Shown here: positions 25,743-34,287 of the stretch, piece by piece
Layout: each line of letters opens with the position of its first letter
Position numbering within the stretch: the first letter of the stretch is position 1
Source: Firmicutes bacterium CAG:194
GTDB taxonomy: Bacteria; Bacillota; Clostridia; Lachnospirales; Lachnospiraceae
Length of the DNA stretch: 64,000 bases
Direction: 5' to 3'
NCBI GenBank assembly: GCA_000432915.1
Contig: HF995241.1
Coordinates: 14,687 to 78,686, forward strand
The notes under the pieces: model-generated
What the model was told of the DNA's origin: nothing
Seen by the model: only the letters and a program-made list of their open reading frames with translations
Database searches by the model: none
Program-made: the position numbers and the translations under genes

Positions 25743-26761
25743 AAATAGCAGTACTGGCAGGTGGAACAAGTACAGAAAGAGATGTTTCATTGATCACAGG
25801 AAAGATGGTATATAAAGCACTGAAGGAGAATGGACATCAGGTTGTACTTGTGGACGTATTTATGGGATATCCGGGAGAAGATTACAAGACACTGTTTACA
25901 TCGGATATTGATTTCAGTGAGCAGATCCGGGGTATTACGGAGAAGGATCCGGATATTGAAGCGATCAAGAAGAAAAGAGGCGGCGAAGGATTCTTTGGAC
26001 CGCATGTACTGGATATCTGCCATCAGGCGGATCTTGTATTTATGGGGTTGCACGGTGCTAACGGCGAAGATGGTAAGGTGCAGGCAGCACTGGATCTGGA
26101 GGGCATCCGTTATACAGGAACCGGACCACTCGGTGCAGCAGTCAGTATGGATAAGGCACTTTCCAAGCAGTTGTTCCGTGAGGGTGGTGTTCCGACCCCA
26201 TACGGCATCAGCTTAAAGAAAGGGCAGCTTCTTCCGCAGGATGTCAGTTACCCGGCGGTTGTAAAAGCATGTAACGGCGGTTCCAGCGTCGGCGTTTATA
26301 TGGTAAATGACCGGGCGGAGTGCGAAAAAGCACTGGCACAGGCATATGCTTATGATGATGCGGTTATCATAGAGCAGTACATAAAAGGAAGAGAATTTTC
26401 CGTAGGCGTGATCGAGGGAAAAGCACTTCCGATCATCGAGATCGCACCGATCGAAGGCTTTTATGATTACAAAAACAAATACCAGGCAGGCAGTACCGTA
26501 GAGACTTGTCCCGCAGTTTTAGACGAAGCACTGACAAAAGAAATGCAGCACTATGCGGAGTTGGCGTATGAAGTATTACATATCACGTCATATGCACGTA
26601 TGGATTTTATGATGAATGAGAAAAACGAGATGTTCTGTCTGGAAGCCAATACACTGCCGGGCATGACACCGACATCTCTGCTTCCGCAGGAAGCGGCAGT
26701 TATAGGCTATAACTTTAATCAGCTTTGTGAATGGCTGATCGAAGTATCGCTGCGCAAGTAG
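25739..26761 (+). CDS. ddl: D-alanine--D-alanine ligase
   Basis: This 340-residue ATP-grasp enzyme joins two D-alanines for peptidoglycan precursors. Hallmarks are VLAGGTSTERDVSL (N-terminal), GLHGANGEDGKVQ, the KACNGGSSVGVYMV loop, and the LEANTLPGMTPTSLLP end that holds the magnesium-binding residues. It overlaps the upstream lipoprotein gene by four bases and lies 33 bp before murF, whose product uses the dipeptide. This is a clear functional operon. Confidence 0.97.
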   Translation: MKIAVLAGGTSTERDVSLITGKMVYKALKENGHQVVLVDVFMGYPGEDYKTLFTSDIDFSEQIRGITEKDPDIEAIKKKRGGEGFFGPHVLDICHQADLVFMGLHGANGEDGKVQAALDLEGIRYTGTGPLGAAVSMDKALSKQLFREGGVPTPYGISLKKGQLLPQDVSYPAVVKACNGGSSVGVYMVNDRAECEKALAQAYAYDDAVIIEQYIKGREFSVGVIEGKALPIIEIAPIEGFYDYKNKYQAGSTVETCPAVLDEALTKEMQHYAELAYEVLHITSYARMDFMMNEKNEMFCLEANTLPGMTPTSLLPQEAAVIGYNFNQLCEWLIEVSLRK

Positions 26762-26794
26762 AAAGAAAATATTTCCTATCAGGAAGAAGGCAAA

Positions 26795-28147
26795 ATGATG
26801 AAAAATATGACACTGGAAAATATCGCCACGGTCTGCGGTGTTTACCATGGAGATCCTGCAAAAAGTAAGCAAGAGGTAACTAATATAGTGATCGATTCCC
26901 GTAAGATAGAGCCGGGTGGACTGTTTATTGCAACAAAGGGGGAACGGGTAGACGGGCATTCCTTTATCGGGCAGGTAATGGAAAAAGGTGCGCTTGCAGT
27001 TGTATCGGAGCAGAAACTGCCGGATGCGGATTTCCCTTATATTCTGGTAAAGGACAGCTTTACTGCGCTGAAACAGATCGCGGCCTTTTATCGCGAGCAG
27101 CTTTCCGTACATGTTGTGGGCATTACCGGAAGCGTGGGAAAGACGAGTACAAAAGAAATGATCGCAGGTGTGCTTTCTGCTAAATACCATGTGATGAAAA
27201 CAGAGGGCAATTTTAACAATGAGATTGGGCTTCCGCTCACGATCCTGCGGATCCGGGAGGAAGATGAGGTGGCGGTTCTCGAAATGGGAATCAGCGATTT
27301 CGGTGAAATGAGCCGTCTGACACAAATGGCAAAGCCGGATATCAGCGTCATTACCAATATCGGACAGTGCCATCTGGAAAATCTGAAGACAAGGGACGGT
27401 ATCCTGAAAGCTAAAACAGAGATCTTTGAGGGCATGAATGAGCATGGCAAGGCTGTATTAAACGGCGGAGACGATAAGCTGCGGACAGTCAAGCTGGTGA
27501 AAGGACACAGACCATATTATTTCAACGATCCAAGCTGCTATGCAGATCATATCGTCAGCCATGGCATCTTCGGTACGAGCTGTGAGATCCATATGGACGG
27601 CGAGCTCATCCGGGCAGAGATCAAAGTGCCGGGTCAGCATCAGGTAACTAATACACTGGCAGCGGTCAGAGTGGCAAAGCTGCTTGGTCTTGACATGGAG
27701 CAGATGACAAGAGGAATTGCAAGCGTTGTACCGATCGCAGGCAGGAACCGTATCATACAGGAGGGCAATTTTACACTCATTGATGACTGCTATAATGCCA
27801 ATCCGGTCTCCATGAAAGCGGCGCTGGATCTACTTTCTCTCGCTGATACGAGAAAGGTTGCCATTCTGGGCGATATGTTTGAACTGGGAGAAAATTCGGA
27901 TATGCTGCACAGCGGTGTTGGCTGCTATGCAAAAGGAAAAACAGATCTGCTGATCTGCATCGGCGAGAATGCAAAGCATATTTACGATGGAGCAAAAGAA
28001 GCCGGCGTAGCGCATATTTATCATTTTACAGACAAAGAAAGCTTTTTGCGGGAAAAAGAAAATCTCCTGCAGGCAGGAGATACGATTTTATTAAAAGCCT
28101 CTCACGGAATGGCGTTTGAAACATTGATCTCACAGCTGCTGCAGTAA
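26795..28147 (+). CDS. murF: UDP-MurNAc-tripeptide--D-alanyl-D-alanine ligase
   Basis: This 450-residue Mur ligase adds D-Ala-D-Ala to the UDP-MurNAc-tripeptide. The ATP loop is GITGSVGKTSTKEM. The EGNFNNEIGLPLT and DDCYNANPVSMKAAL motifs are characteristic of MurF. AAGAAGG precedes paired ATG codons; translation could start at either 26795 or 26798. It is the last gene of the unit and ends at the bidirectional terminator at 28165. Confidence 0.97.
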   Translation: MMKNMTLENIATVCGVYHGDPAKSKQEVTNIVIDSRKIEPGGLFIATKGERVDGHSFIGQVMEKGALAVVSEQKLPDADFPYILVKDSFTALKQIAAFYREQLSVHVVGITGSVGKTSTKEMIAGVLSAKYHVMKTEGNFNNEIGLPLTILRIREEDEVAVLEMGISDFGEMSRLTQMAKPDISVITNIGQCHLENLKTRDGILKAKTEIFEGMNEHGKAVLNGGDDKLRTVKLVKGHRPYYFNDPSCYADHIVSHGIFGTSCEIHMDGELIRAEIKVPGQHQVTNTLAAVRVAKLLGLDMEQMTRGIASVVPIAGRNRIIQEGNFTLIDDCYNANPVSMKAALDLLSLADTRKVAILGDMFELGENSDMLHSGVGCYAKGKTDLLICIGENAKHIYDGAKEAGVAHIYHFTDKESFLREKENLLQAGDTILLKASHGMAFETLISQLLQ

Positions 28148-28164
28148 CAGCTGGTGTATACGAA

Positions 28165-28204
28165 AAATAAAGAGCCGGTTTTCAGACCAGCTCTTTATTT
28201 TTTT
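28165..28204. terminator. Bidirectional terminator between murF and plsC
   Basis: AAATAAAGAGC (28165-28175) pairs with GCTCTTTATTT (28190-28200) and is flanked by T runs on both strands. It includes the plsC stop codon. Confidence 0.9.
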
Positions 28205-28916
28205 CATAATGTGTCACAATAATATCTGCAACCTGTTTACCGATGAATCTCTTTTCCTCTTTGGAAAGGTCTTCCATATAGATCGGATCACAGTATTCGA
28301 TCACAACATGGGATTTGACGATCTTCGGCAGATGATCTTCAAAGATCGCACCGGAGTTGTTGATCGCCATAGGAACGATCGGACAGCCAGATTTTTCAGC
28401 CATTTTCAAGCTGCCATCGTGGAATTCCAGCAAAGATGCGGATGTTCTGTTTCTGGTGCCCTCCGGGAAAACGCAGACGGAAATGCCGTTTTTTAACAGT
28501 GCGATATTGTCCAGGATCGTTTTCATACCTTTTTTTACATCCTTACGGTCAAGGAAGGTGCAGCGGATATTACGCATCCAGTTGCGCAGCAGCGGATAGC
28601 GGAGCATTTCTATTTTGGCAACATAGCCTGTCGGACGTGGGGCGCGCACGCTGGTGAGCAGAATATCAAAATAGCTTCTGTGGTTTCCGACGTAGAGCAC
28701 GGCTCTGTCGGTCGGTACCTTTTCCTGTCCGATCACGGTGACGGAAGTACCTGCCAGAAACAGGCAGACACGGAATGCCCAGTTGACGATCTTCTGGGAG
28801 CTTCTGTCCTTCAGATCCATGTTAAACTTCCCGATGATCCATTCGATCAGCAGAAGCGGAATACTCAGGATCAGAAATAAAATGACAAATGTTGCAACAA
28901 GTATGAAACGTATCAT
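28182..28916 (-). CDS. plsC: 1-acyl-sn-glycerol-3-phosphate acyltransferase
   Basis: A 244-residue membrane enzyme that acylates lysophosphatidic acid to phosphatidic acid. The N-terminal hydrophobic segment (FILVATFVILFLILSIPLLL) is followed by the NHRSYFD motif (His79, Asp84, the HX4D catalytic pair) and the FPEGTRN motif. The start at 28916 follows AGAGGT; an in-frame ATG 52 codons upstream has no ribosome site. It is convergent with murF. Confidence 0.93.
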   Translation of the reverse strand: MIRFILVATFVILFLILSIPLLLIEWIIGKFNMDLKDRSSQKIVNWAFRVCLFLAGTSVTVIGQEKVPTDRAVLYVGNHRSYFDILLTSVRAPRPTGYVAKIEMLRYPLLRNWMRNIRCTFLDRKDVKKGMKTILDNIALLKNGISVCVFPEGTRNRTSASLLEFHDGSLKMAEKSGCPIVPMAINNSGAIFEDHLPKIVKSHVVIEYCDPIYMEDLSKEEKRFIGKQVADIIVTHYEKNKELV

Positions 28917-29102
28917 AATGTACCTCTCTTTATATTTGAAAATTACGACATCATTATACATGATGTCAGTGGCAAAAGTCAAAAACCATGATATGCCTGC
29001 GTAAAAGTGGCAAAAATACATTGTAAGAGCGGGAGTGATTGCGCTATAATGGAGCGCGAAAGTATATGACAAGATCAGAAATGACAGAATAGAGGAGTAC
29101 TT

Positions 29103-30053
29103 ATGAAAAAGAAACAGATCAGAAATTCGCTTCTGCTGGTGCTTACAGCACTTGTCTGGGGCATAGCATTTGTGGCACAGAGCACGGGAGGAGATGCGAT
29201 CGGGCCTTACAGCTTTAACAGCATCCGTTCGATCATTGGCAGTCTGGTGCTGATCCCGGTCATCTTTTTACTGGACCGGATCAATCCGTCGGGGAAAAGA
29301 CCAAAGACAAAAGAAGAAAAAAGGACGCTGCTTCTGGGCGGCTTCTGCTGCGGAACTGTTTTGTTTCTGGCGTCTACTGCGCAGCAACTTGGCATTTATT
29401 ACGGAACCTCTGCAGGAAAGGCGGGCTTTCTGACAGCCTGCTATATTTTGCTCGTTCCGGTTTTTGGCCTGTTTTTAAAGAAAAAATGTGGCATCAATAT
29501 CTGGATCGGTATTGTCATCGCGATCGCAGGGCTTTATCTGCTTTGCATGAAAGATTCCATTTCCTTCCAGACAAGCGATCTGATGGTGCTGCTTTGTGCG
29601 GTTTTATTTGCGCTGCACATTTTGGTGGTCGATCATTTTTCACCGCTGGTGGACGGCGTCAGGATGTCCTGTATCCAGTTTCTGGTATGCGGGGTCTGGG
29701 GCTGTTTCCCAATGGTATTTTCCGATATGAAACAGCAGACACTTTCCGGATGGCTGTCTGCACTTGGCAGTCTGGATGCATGGATTCCTATTTTATATGC
29801 CGGTATTTTCTCCTGCGGTGTCGGTTATACGCTGCAGATCGTCGGGCAGAACGGACTCAATCCGACGGTGGCATCCATGATCATGAGTCTGGAATCTGTA
29901 TTTTCCGTGCTGGCAGGCTGGTTGATATTGCATGAAGTACTCAGCACAAGACAACTGACAGGCTGCGGGCTGATCTTTGCTGCGATCATACTGGCGCAGC
30001 TTCCGGAAAAGAAAAAACAGATAGCATCTGATGCAGTAAAGGAAAACAATTGA
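29103..30053 (+). CDS. EamA/DMT-family transporter
   Basis: A 316-residue membrane protein with about ten predicted helices in two EamA repeats. The first repeat starts NSLLLVLTALVWGIAFVAQS and the second near residue 155 (SDLMVLLCAVLFALHILVV). The PTVASMIMSLESVFSVLAGW motif near the end is typical of the drug/metabolite transporter superfamily. The substrate cannot be predicted. GAGGAG precedes the ATG. A GNAT gene follows 22 bp later, so the two may be co-transcribed. Confidence 0.92.
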   Translation: MKKKQIRNSLLLVLTALVWGIAFVAQSTGGDAIGPYSFNSIRSIIGSLVLIPVIFLLDRINPSGKRPKTKEEKRTLLLGGFCCGTVLFLASTAQQLGIYYGTSAGKAGFLTACYILLVPVFGLFLKKKCGINIWIGIVIAIAGLYLLCMKDSISFQTSDLMVLLCAVLFALHILVVDHFSPLVDGVRMSCIQFLVCGVWGCFPMVFSDMKQQTLSGWLSALGSLDAWIPILYAGIFSCGVGYTLQIVGQNGLNPTVASMIMSLESVFSVLAGWLILHEVLSTRQLTGCGLIFAAIILAQLPEKKKQIASDAVKENN

Positions 30054-30075
30054 TAGAAAGAAAGCCGGTAGACAA

Positions 30076-30567
30076 ATGAACATCAAAGTAAGAGGTTATG
30101 AAGAAAAAGATCTTTCTGCCATGATCCGTATCTGGAATGAAGTAGTGGAGGATGGAGAGGCATTCCCGCAGGAAGAAGTACTGACTACAGAAACAGGCAG
30201 AGATTTTTTCGCGGCGCAGACGTACAGCGCAGTAGCAGAGGATGTCGAAACAGGAGAAATTTACGGACTTTATATCCTGCATCCGAACAATGTCGGACGA
30301 TGCGGTCATATCTGTAATGCAAGCTATGCAGTTTCGAAGGGCAGCAGAGGGCTTCATATCGGAGAAAAATTAGTATCTGATTGTCTTCTGGAAGGAAAAA
30401 AGCATGGCTTCGGCGTGCTGCAGTTTAATGCGGTCGTAGCCTCCAATGTACATGCCAGACATTTGTATGAAAGACTCGGATTTGTACAGCTTGGCACGAT
30501 TCCGGGCGGCTTCCGTATGAAGGATGGCAGCTACGAGGATATCTGCCCGTATTATCATGTGCTTTAG
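30076..30567 (+). CDS. GNAT family N-acetyltransferase
   Basis: A 163-residue acetyl-CoA-dependent acetyltransferase. Motif A is seen as SYAVSKGSRGLHIGEKLVSD, and motif B as LQFNAVVASNVHARHLYERLGF, followed by a family-typical GTIPGGFRM end. It resembles the YncA/phosphinothricin acetyltransferase-like branch, but the substrate is unknown. The ribosome site (GAAAGAAAG) is weak, and the gene lies 22 bp after the transporter. Confidence 0.9.
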   Translation: MNIKVRGYEEKDLSAMIRIWNEVVEDGEAFPQEEVLTTETGRDFFAAQTYSAVAEDVETGEIYGLYILHPNNVGRCGHICNASYAVSKGSRGLHIGEKLVSDCLLEGKKHGFGVLQFNAVVASNVHARHLYERLGFVQLGTIPGGFRMKDGSYEDICPYYHVL

Positions 30568-30709
30568 GCAGCCTGTGAGATCTGACTGACTCCACATTCA
30601 TTCCGTAAGAAAGGAAAAACTGTCCGGAACAGTATTTTGAAAGAGGGGATTGAATAGTTACCCTGTTATACACATATACTCCATATATAGAACAAAAATG
30701 GAGTGAACT

Positions 30710-31114
30710 ATGAACAAGATCAGGAACGGAATCGTTATGATATTACTTCTGTGTCTGCTTTGCGGATGCAGCTTTGCTGCGGAGAAAGAGGAAGACAGCA
30801 GGGATCTGGCGTATACGGTTGTCAGCGATGATGAACTGCCCGCAGAATTGAAGGATCTGATCGAAACCAAAAAGGCAGAGCCATTTAAAATGACGTATGA
30901 GGATCAAGGCTATCTGTACATCGTACAGGGTTTTGGACAGAAGCCGACGGGCGGTTTCAGTATTCAGCTGCAGGAGTTGTATGAAACGGGAAATGCCATT
31001 TACTTTTCTGCGCTTCTGATTGGACCCGAGGAGCAGAATGCACCTGCGGCTTCGTTTCCGTATATTGTCGTAAAGACGGAGTATCAGGAGAAGACGGTTG
31101 TTTTCAATTCTTAG
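30710..31114 (+). CDS. Small lipoprotein with PrcB-like C-terminal domain
   Basis: A 134-residue lipoprotein with a signal peptide ending in lipobox LLCGC (mature Cys near residue 20). The C-terminal part, with FGQKPTGGFSIQLQEL and a SFPYIVVKTE end, matches the PrcB_C domain first seen in a protease-associated Treponema protein. In Clostridia such proteins are common and uncharacterised. GGAGTG precedes the ATG. The gene lies 75 bp before pyrC and is probably unrelated to it. Confidence 0.8.
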   Translation: MNKIRNGIVMILLLCLLCGCSFAAEKEEDSRDLAYTVVSDDELPAELKDLIETKKAEPFKMTYEDQGYLYIVQGFGQKPTGGFSIQLQELYETGNAIYFSALLIGPEEQNAPAASFPYIVVKTEYQEKTVVFNS

Positions 31115-31189
31115 AAATGATAAAATAATGCCAGACACGGAGCAACCGTGGGCAGCAGATAACAGACAAAATTCAAGTGAGGTACCGGT

Positions 31190-32482
31190 ATGCTTTTGAT
31201 CACAAACGGAACCATTGTGGATCCTGTGCAGGGAATCTACAAAGGGGATATTCTGATCCGCGACGGAAAGATCGCAAAGATCGCAGATAAAATAGAACAG
31301 ACAGAATTAAAAGAAGAAACAGAATCATTGCGGATCATAGACGCAGCAGGCAAAAAGATAGGGCCGGGTCTTGTGGATGTACATGTGCATTTCAGAGATC
31401 CGGGCTTTACGCATAAAGAGGATATTGAGACAGGTGCGCGAGCAGCAGCAGCCGGTGGTTTTACCACGGTTGTGCTGATGGCAAATACAAAGCCTGCGGT
31501 CGATACGAAGGAAACACTGTCCTATGTGCTGGAAAAAGGCAGAAAGACAGGAATCCATGTGGAAAGCTGTGCCTGCATCACAAAAGGGCTGGCAGGAAAA
31601 GAACTGACCGATATGAAGACGCTTAGGGAAGCAGGGGCAGCAGGCTTTACGGATGATGGTATCCCGATCCTGGATGAGGCTCTTGTAAAAGCCGCCATGG
31701 AGCAGGCAAAGGAGCTGGATGTACCGCTCAGCTTCCATGAAGAGGATCCGGCTTATATCGAAAACAATGGGATCAATCACGGAAAGGCATCTGCCTATTA
31801 TCAGATCGGTGGCAGCGACCGTATGGCAGAGATCTCTCTGGTCAGGCGGGATCTGGAGCTTGCACTTTCAACAGGAGCAGCCTTTGATGTGCAGCATATC
31901 AGCGCAAAAGAAAGTGTGGCACTTGTCAGGGAGGCTAAAAAGAGAGCAAAGGAAATGGGCATGGACAATATCCATGCAGAGGCAACGCCGCATCATTTCA
32001 GCCTGACAGAGGAAGCTGCAATTCAGTATGGAACGCTTGCCAAGATGAATCCGCCGCTGCGGGAGGAAGCAGACCGCATGGCGGTCATAGAAGGACTTGC
32101 AGACGGAACGATCGATCTGATCGCGACCGATCATGCGCCACACAGTGCAGAAGAAAAAGCAAAGCCGCTGACAGAAGCACCGTCCGGTATTATCGGACTG
32201 GAAACCGCATTTTCACTTGCCATTACGAATCTGGTCAGACCGGGTTATCTCGATCTGCCTACGCTGTTTGAACGAATGAGTCTGGCACCTGCGAAGCTGT
32301 ATCATCTGCCTGCAGGGCAGATCAAAGAAGACATGCCGGCGGATCTGATCGTATTCGATGATGCGGCGGAAGTTGTTTATGAGAAATTTGCCTCCAAAAG
32401 CAGTAACTCGCCATTTACGGGACAAAAGCTTTATGGCAGGATAGAAATGACAATCTGTGAGGGAAAGGAAATACAAAAATGA
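31190..32482 (+). CDS. pyrC: Dihydroorotase
   Basis: This 430-residue class I (multifunctional-type) dihydroorotase closes carbamoyl-aspartate to dihydroorotate. The zinc motif is DVHVHFRDPG. The SFHEEDPAYIENNGINHGK and ATDHAPHSAEEK segments carry the remaining metal and catalytic residues. TGAGGT lies six bases before the ATG. The stop overlaps the pyrK start (ATGA), so the three pyrimidine genes pyrC-pyrK-pyrD form one operon. Confidence 0.96.
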   Translation: MLLITNGTIVDPVQGIYKGDILIRDGKIAKIADKIEQTELKEETESLRIIDAAGKKIGPGLVDVHVHFRDPGFTHKEDIETGARAAAAGGFTTVVLMANTKPAVDTKETLSYVLEKGRKTGIHVESCACITKGLAGKELTDMKTLREAGAAGFTDDGIPILDEALVKAAMEQAKELDVPLSFHEEDPAYIENNGINHGKASAYYQIGGSDRMAEISLVRRDLELALSTGAAFDVQHISAKESVALVREAKKRAKEMGMDNIHAEATPHHFSLTEEAAIQYGTLAKMNPPLREEADRMAVIEGLADGTIDLIATDHAPHSAEEKAKPLTEAPSGIIGLETAFSLAITNLVRPGYLDLPTLFERMSLAPAKLYHLPAGQIKEDMPADLIVFDDAAEVVYEKFASKSSNSPFTGQKLYGRIEMTICEGKEIQK

Positions 32483-33264
32483 TCAAAACAAAAGTAATCG
32501 GAAGGGTATTCCGTCAGGATGAGATCGCGGATCAGATCTATGATATGTGGATCGAGACAGAGCTGGCACAGGGCGCAAGACCGGGACAGTTTGTCTGCGT
32601 CTATACCAAAAATGCAGCAGCACTTCTGCCGCGTCCTATCAGTATCTGTGAAGTAAACGAAGAAAAGACAATGCTCCGTCTTGTATACAGAACAGTCGGA
32701 ACAGGCACAAATGAATTTGCAGACTATCATGCAGGCACAGAGATTTCTCTGCTCGGACCGCTCGGGAATGGATTTTTGGTGGAAAAAGCAGCAGGGAAGC
32801 GTGTTTTCCTGATCGGCGGCGGAATCGGTATTCCGCCGATGCTGCAGCTTTCCAAAGAGATCAAAAAGGCTGGACAGGCTTACTGTGAGCTCAGCGTGCT
32901 GGGTTATCGGAATGAACTGTTTTTAAATACGGATCTGGAGAAATACAGCCAGGTTTATGTGGCAACAGAGGATGGAAGCGCAGGGACGAAAGGAACGGTA
33001 CTGGATGCCATAAAGGAAAAGGGCTTATCCGGGGATGTGATCTTTGCCTGTGGACCGATGCCGATGCTGCGTGCGATCAAGGAGTATGCTGCGGCTAACA
33101 ATATGGAAGCCTATATTTCCCTGGAAGAGCATATGGCATGTGGTGTAGGTGCCTGCCTTGGCTGTGTCTGCAAGACAAAAAATGTGGATGCCCATTCGCA
33201 TGTACACAATTCACGGATCTGTACAGACGGACCGGTTTACAATGCAGAGGAGGTAGAGATCTGA
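32479..33264 (+). CDS. pyrK: Dihydroorotate dehydrogenase electron-transfer subunit
   Basis: A 261-residue FAD and [2Fe-2S] protein that links PyrD to NAD+. A ferredoxin-reductase fold (RPISICEV FAD motif, VFLIGGGIGIPP nucleotide motif) precedes the C-terminal cluster motif CGVGACLGCVC plus a later cysteine in RICTDGP. It overlaps both neighbours: four bases with pyrC, and a shared A in TGATG with pyrD. Confidence 0.96.
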   Translation: MIKTKVIGRVFRQDEIADQIYDMWIETELAQGARPGQFVCVYTKNAAALLPRPISICEVNEEKTMLRLVYRTVGTGTNEFADYHAGTEISLLGPLGNGFLVEKAAGKRVFLIGGGIGIPPMLQLSKEIKKAGQAYCELSVLGYRNELFLNTDLEKYSQVYVATEDGSAGTKGTVLDAIKEKGLSGDVIFACGPMPMLRAIKEYAAANNMEAYISLEEHMACGVGACLGCVCKTKNVDAHSHVHNSRICTDGPVYNAEEVEI

Positions 33265-34207
33265 TGAATACAAAAGTAACAATCGCAGGTGTGGAATTTA
33301 AAAATCCTGTTATGACAGCCTCCGGTACATTCGGATCCGGTATGGAATACAGTGATTTTGTGGATCTGAACAAATTAGGCGCAGTGGTAACAAAGGGTGT
33401 TGCCAATGTTCCGTGGCCGGGAAATCCGACGCCACGCGTAGCAGAAACCTATGGTGGAATGCTCAATGCGATCGGACTGCAGAATCCGGGCATTGATGTC
33501 TTTATAGAAAGAGATCTTGCCTTTTTAAAGAATTATGATACAAAGGTGATCGTCAATGTCTGTGGAAAAAGCGTTGAGGATTATATCGAAGTGGTGGAAA
33601 AGCTCGGTGATCAGGATAACGTGGCAATGCTGGAGATCAATGTATCCTGTCCGAATGTCAAAGAGGGTGCGATTGCCTTCGGTCAAAAGGCAGACGCCCT
33701 TATGCATATCACAAGTGAGATCAAGAAAAAGGCAAAACAGCCTGTTATCATGAAGCTGAGCCCGAATGTCACGGATATTACCGAAATGGCAAAGGCAGCA
33801 GAGGCAGCAGGTGCGGATGCGATCTCCCTGATCAATACGATCACAGGCATGAAGATCGATATCAACAGAAGAAAGTTTGCACTGGCTAACAAAACCGGTG
33901 GACTCAGCGGACCTGCCATCAAACCGGTTGCAGTGCGTATGGTATATCAGGCAGCTAATGCGGTAAAGATCCCGATCATCGGAATGGGTGGTATTGCAAG
34001 TGCGGAGGATGCGCTTGAATTCATTATGGCGGGCGCAACAGCCGTATCGCTTTTAAATTATTTAGGCGGCCCCCCCCAGCCGTATCGGTCGGCGCCATGA
34101 ATTTTGTGAACCCATACACGACTGTGGAAACGATCGAAGGAATTGAGGCCTTCATGAAGAAGAATCAGGTCGAAGACATCAACAGCCTGATCGGATGCGT
34201 CAAATAG
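33264..34207 (+). pseudogene. pyrD: Dihydroorotate dehydrogenase catalytic subunit, frameshifted
   Basis: The reading frame is a clear class 1B PyrD: KNPVMTASGTFGSG at the start, INVSCPNVKEGAIAFGQ with the active-site cysteine region, and PIIGMGGIASAEDALEFIMAGATAVS. A 38-bp insertion (34050-34087) with an 8-base C run then shifts the frame to a TGA at 34098-34100. The original C terminus (VGAMNFVNPYTTVE, then SLIGCVK) resumes in the next frame and ends at 34207. The break falls beside the FMN phosphate-binding region, so the product is probably inactive. If it is not an assembly error, the strain may need another PyrD or external pyrimidine. Confidence 0.85.
34039..34087 (+). other. 38-bp insertion flanked by 11-bp direct repeats in pyrD
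   Basis: CAGCCGTATCG occurs at 34039-34049 and again at 34077-34087. Between them lie 27 bases (CTTTTAAATTATTTAGGCGG, then seven C). Removing 38 bases restores an intact PyrD frame. The run of eight C at 34070-34077 would also restore the frame, with 13 added residues, if it gained one base. Confidence 0.85.
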
Positions 34208-34228
34208 TTACAATAACAGAATAGTTCT

Positions 34229-34287
34229 AACCTCCCGTTGGCAGACATACAATAAACAAAGTGATGTATGCGTCGGGAGGTTTTTTT
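34229..34287 (+). terminator. Terminator that overlaps the sipL ribosome site
   Basis: AACCTCCCG (34229-34237) pairs with CGGGAGG plus TT (34274-34282), with CATAC/GTATG inside, and a T run reaches 34287. The GGGAGG of the right arm is also the Shine-Dalgarno site for the ATG at 34288. In the folded state the pyr transcript would stop and the sipL ribosome site would be hidden. Confidence 0.75.

Noticed and set aside
26588..27445. A 285-codon minus-strand open frame
   Set aside because: It spans the end of ddl and the start of murF on the wrong strand and has no family features.
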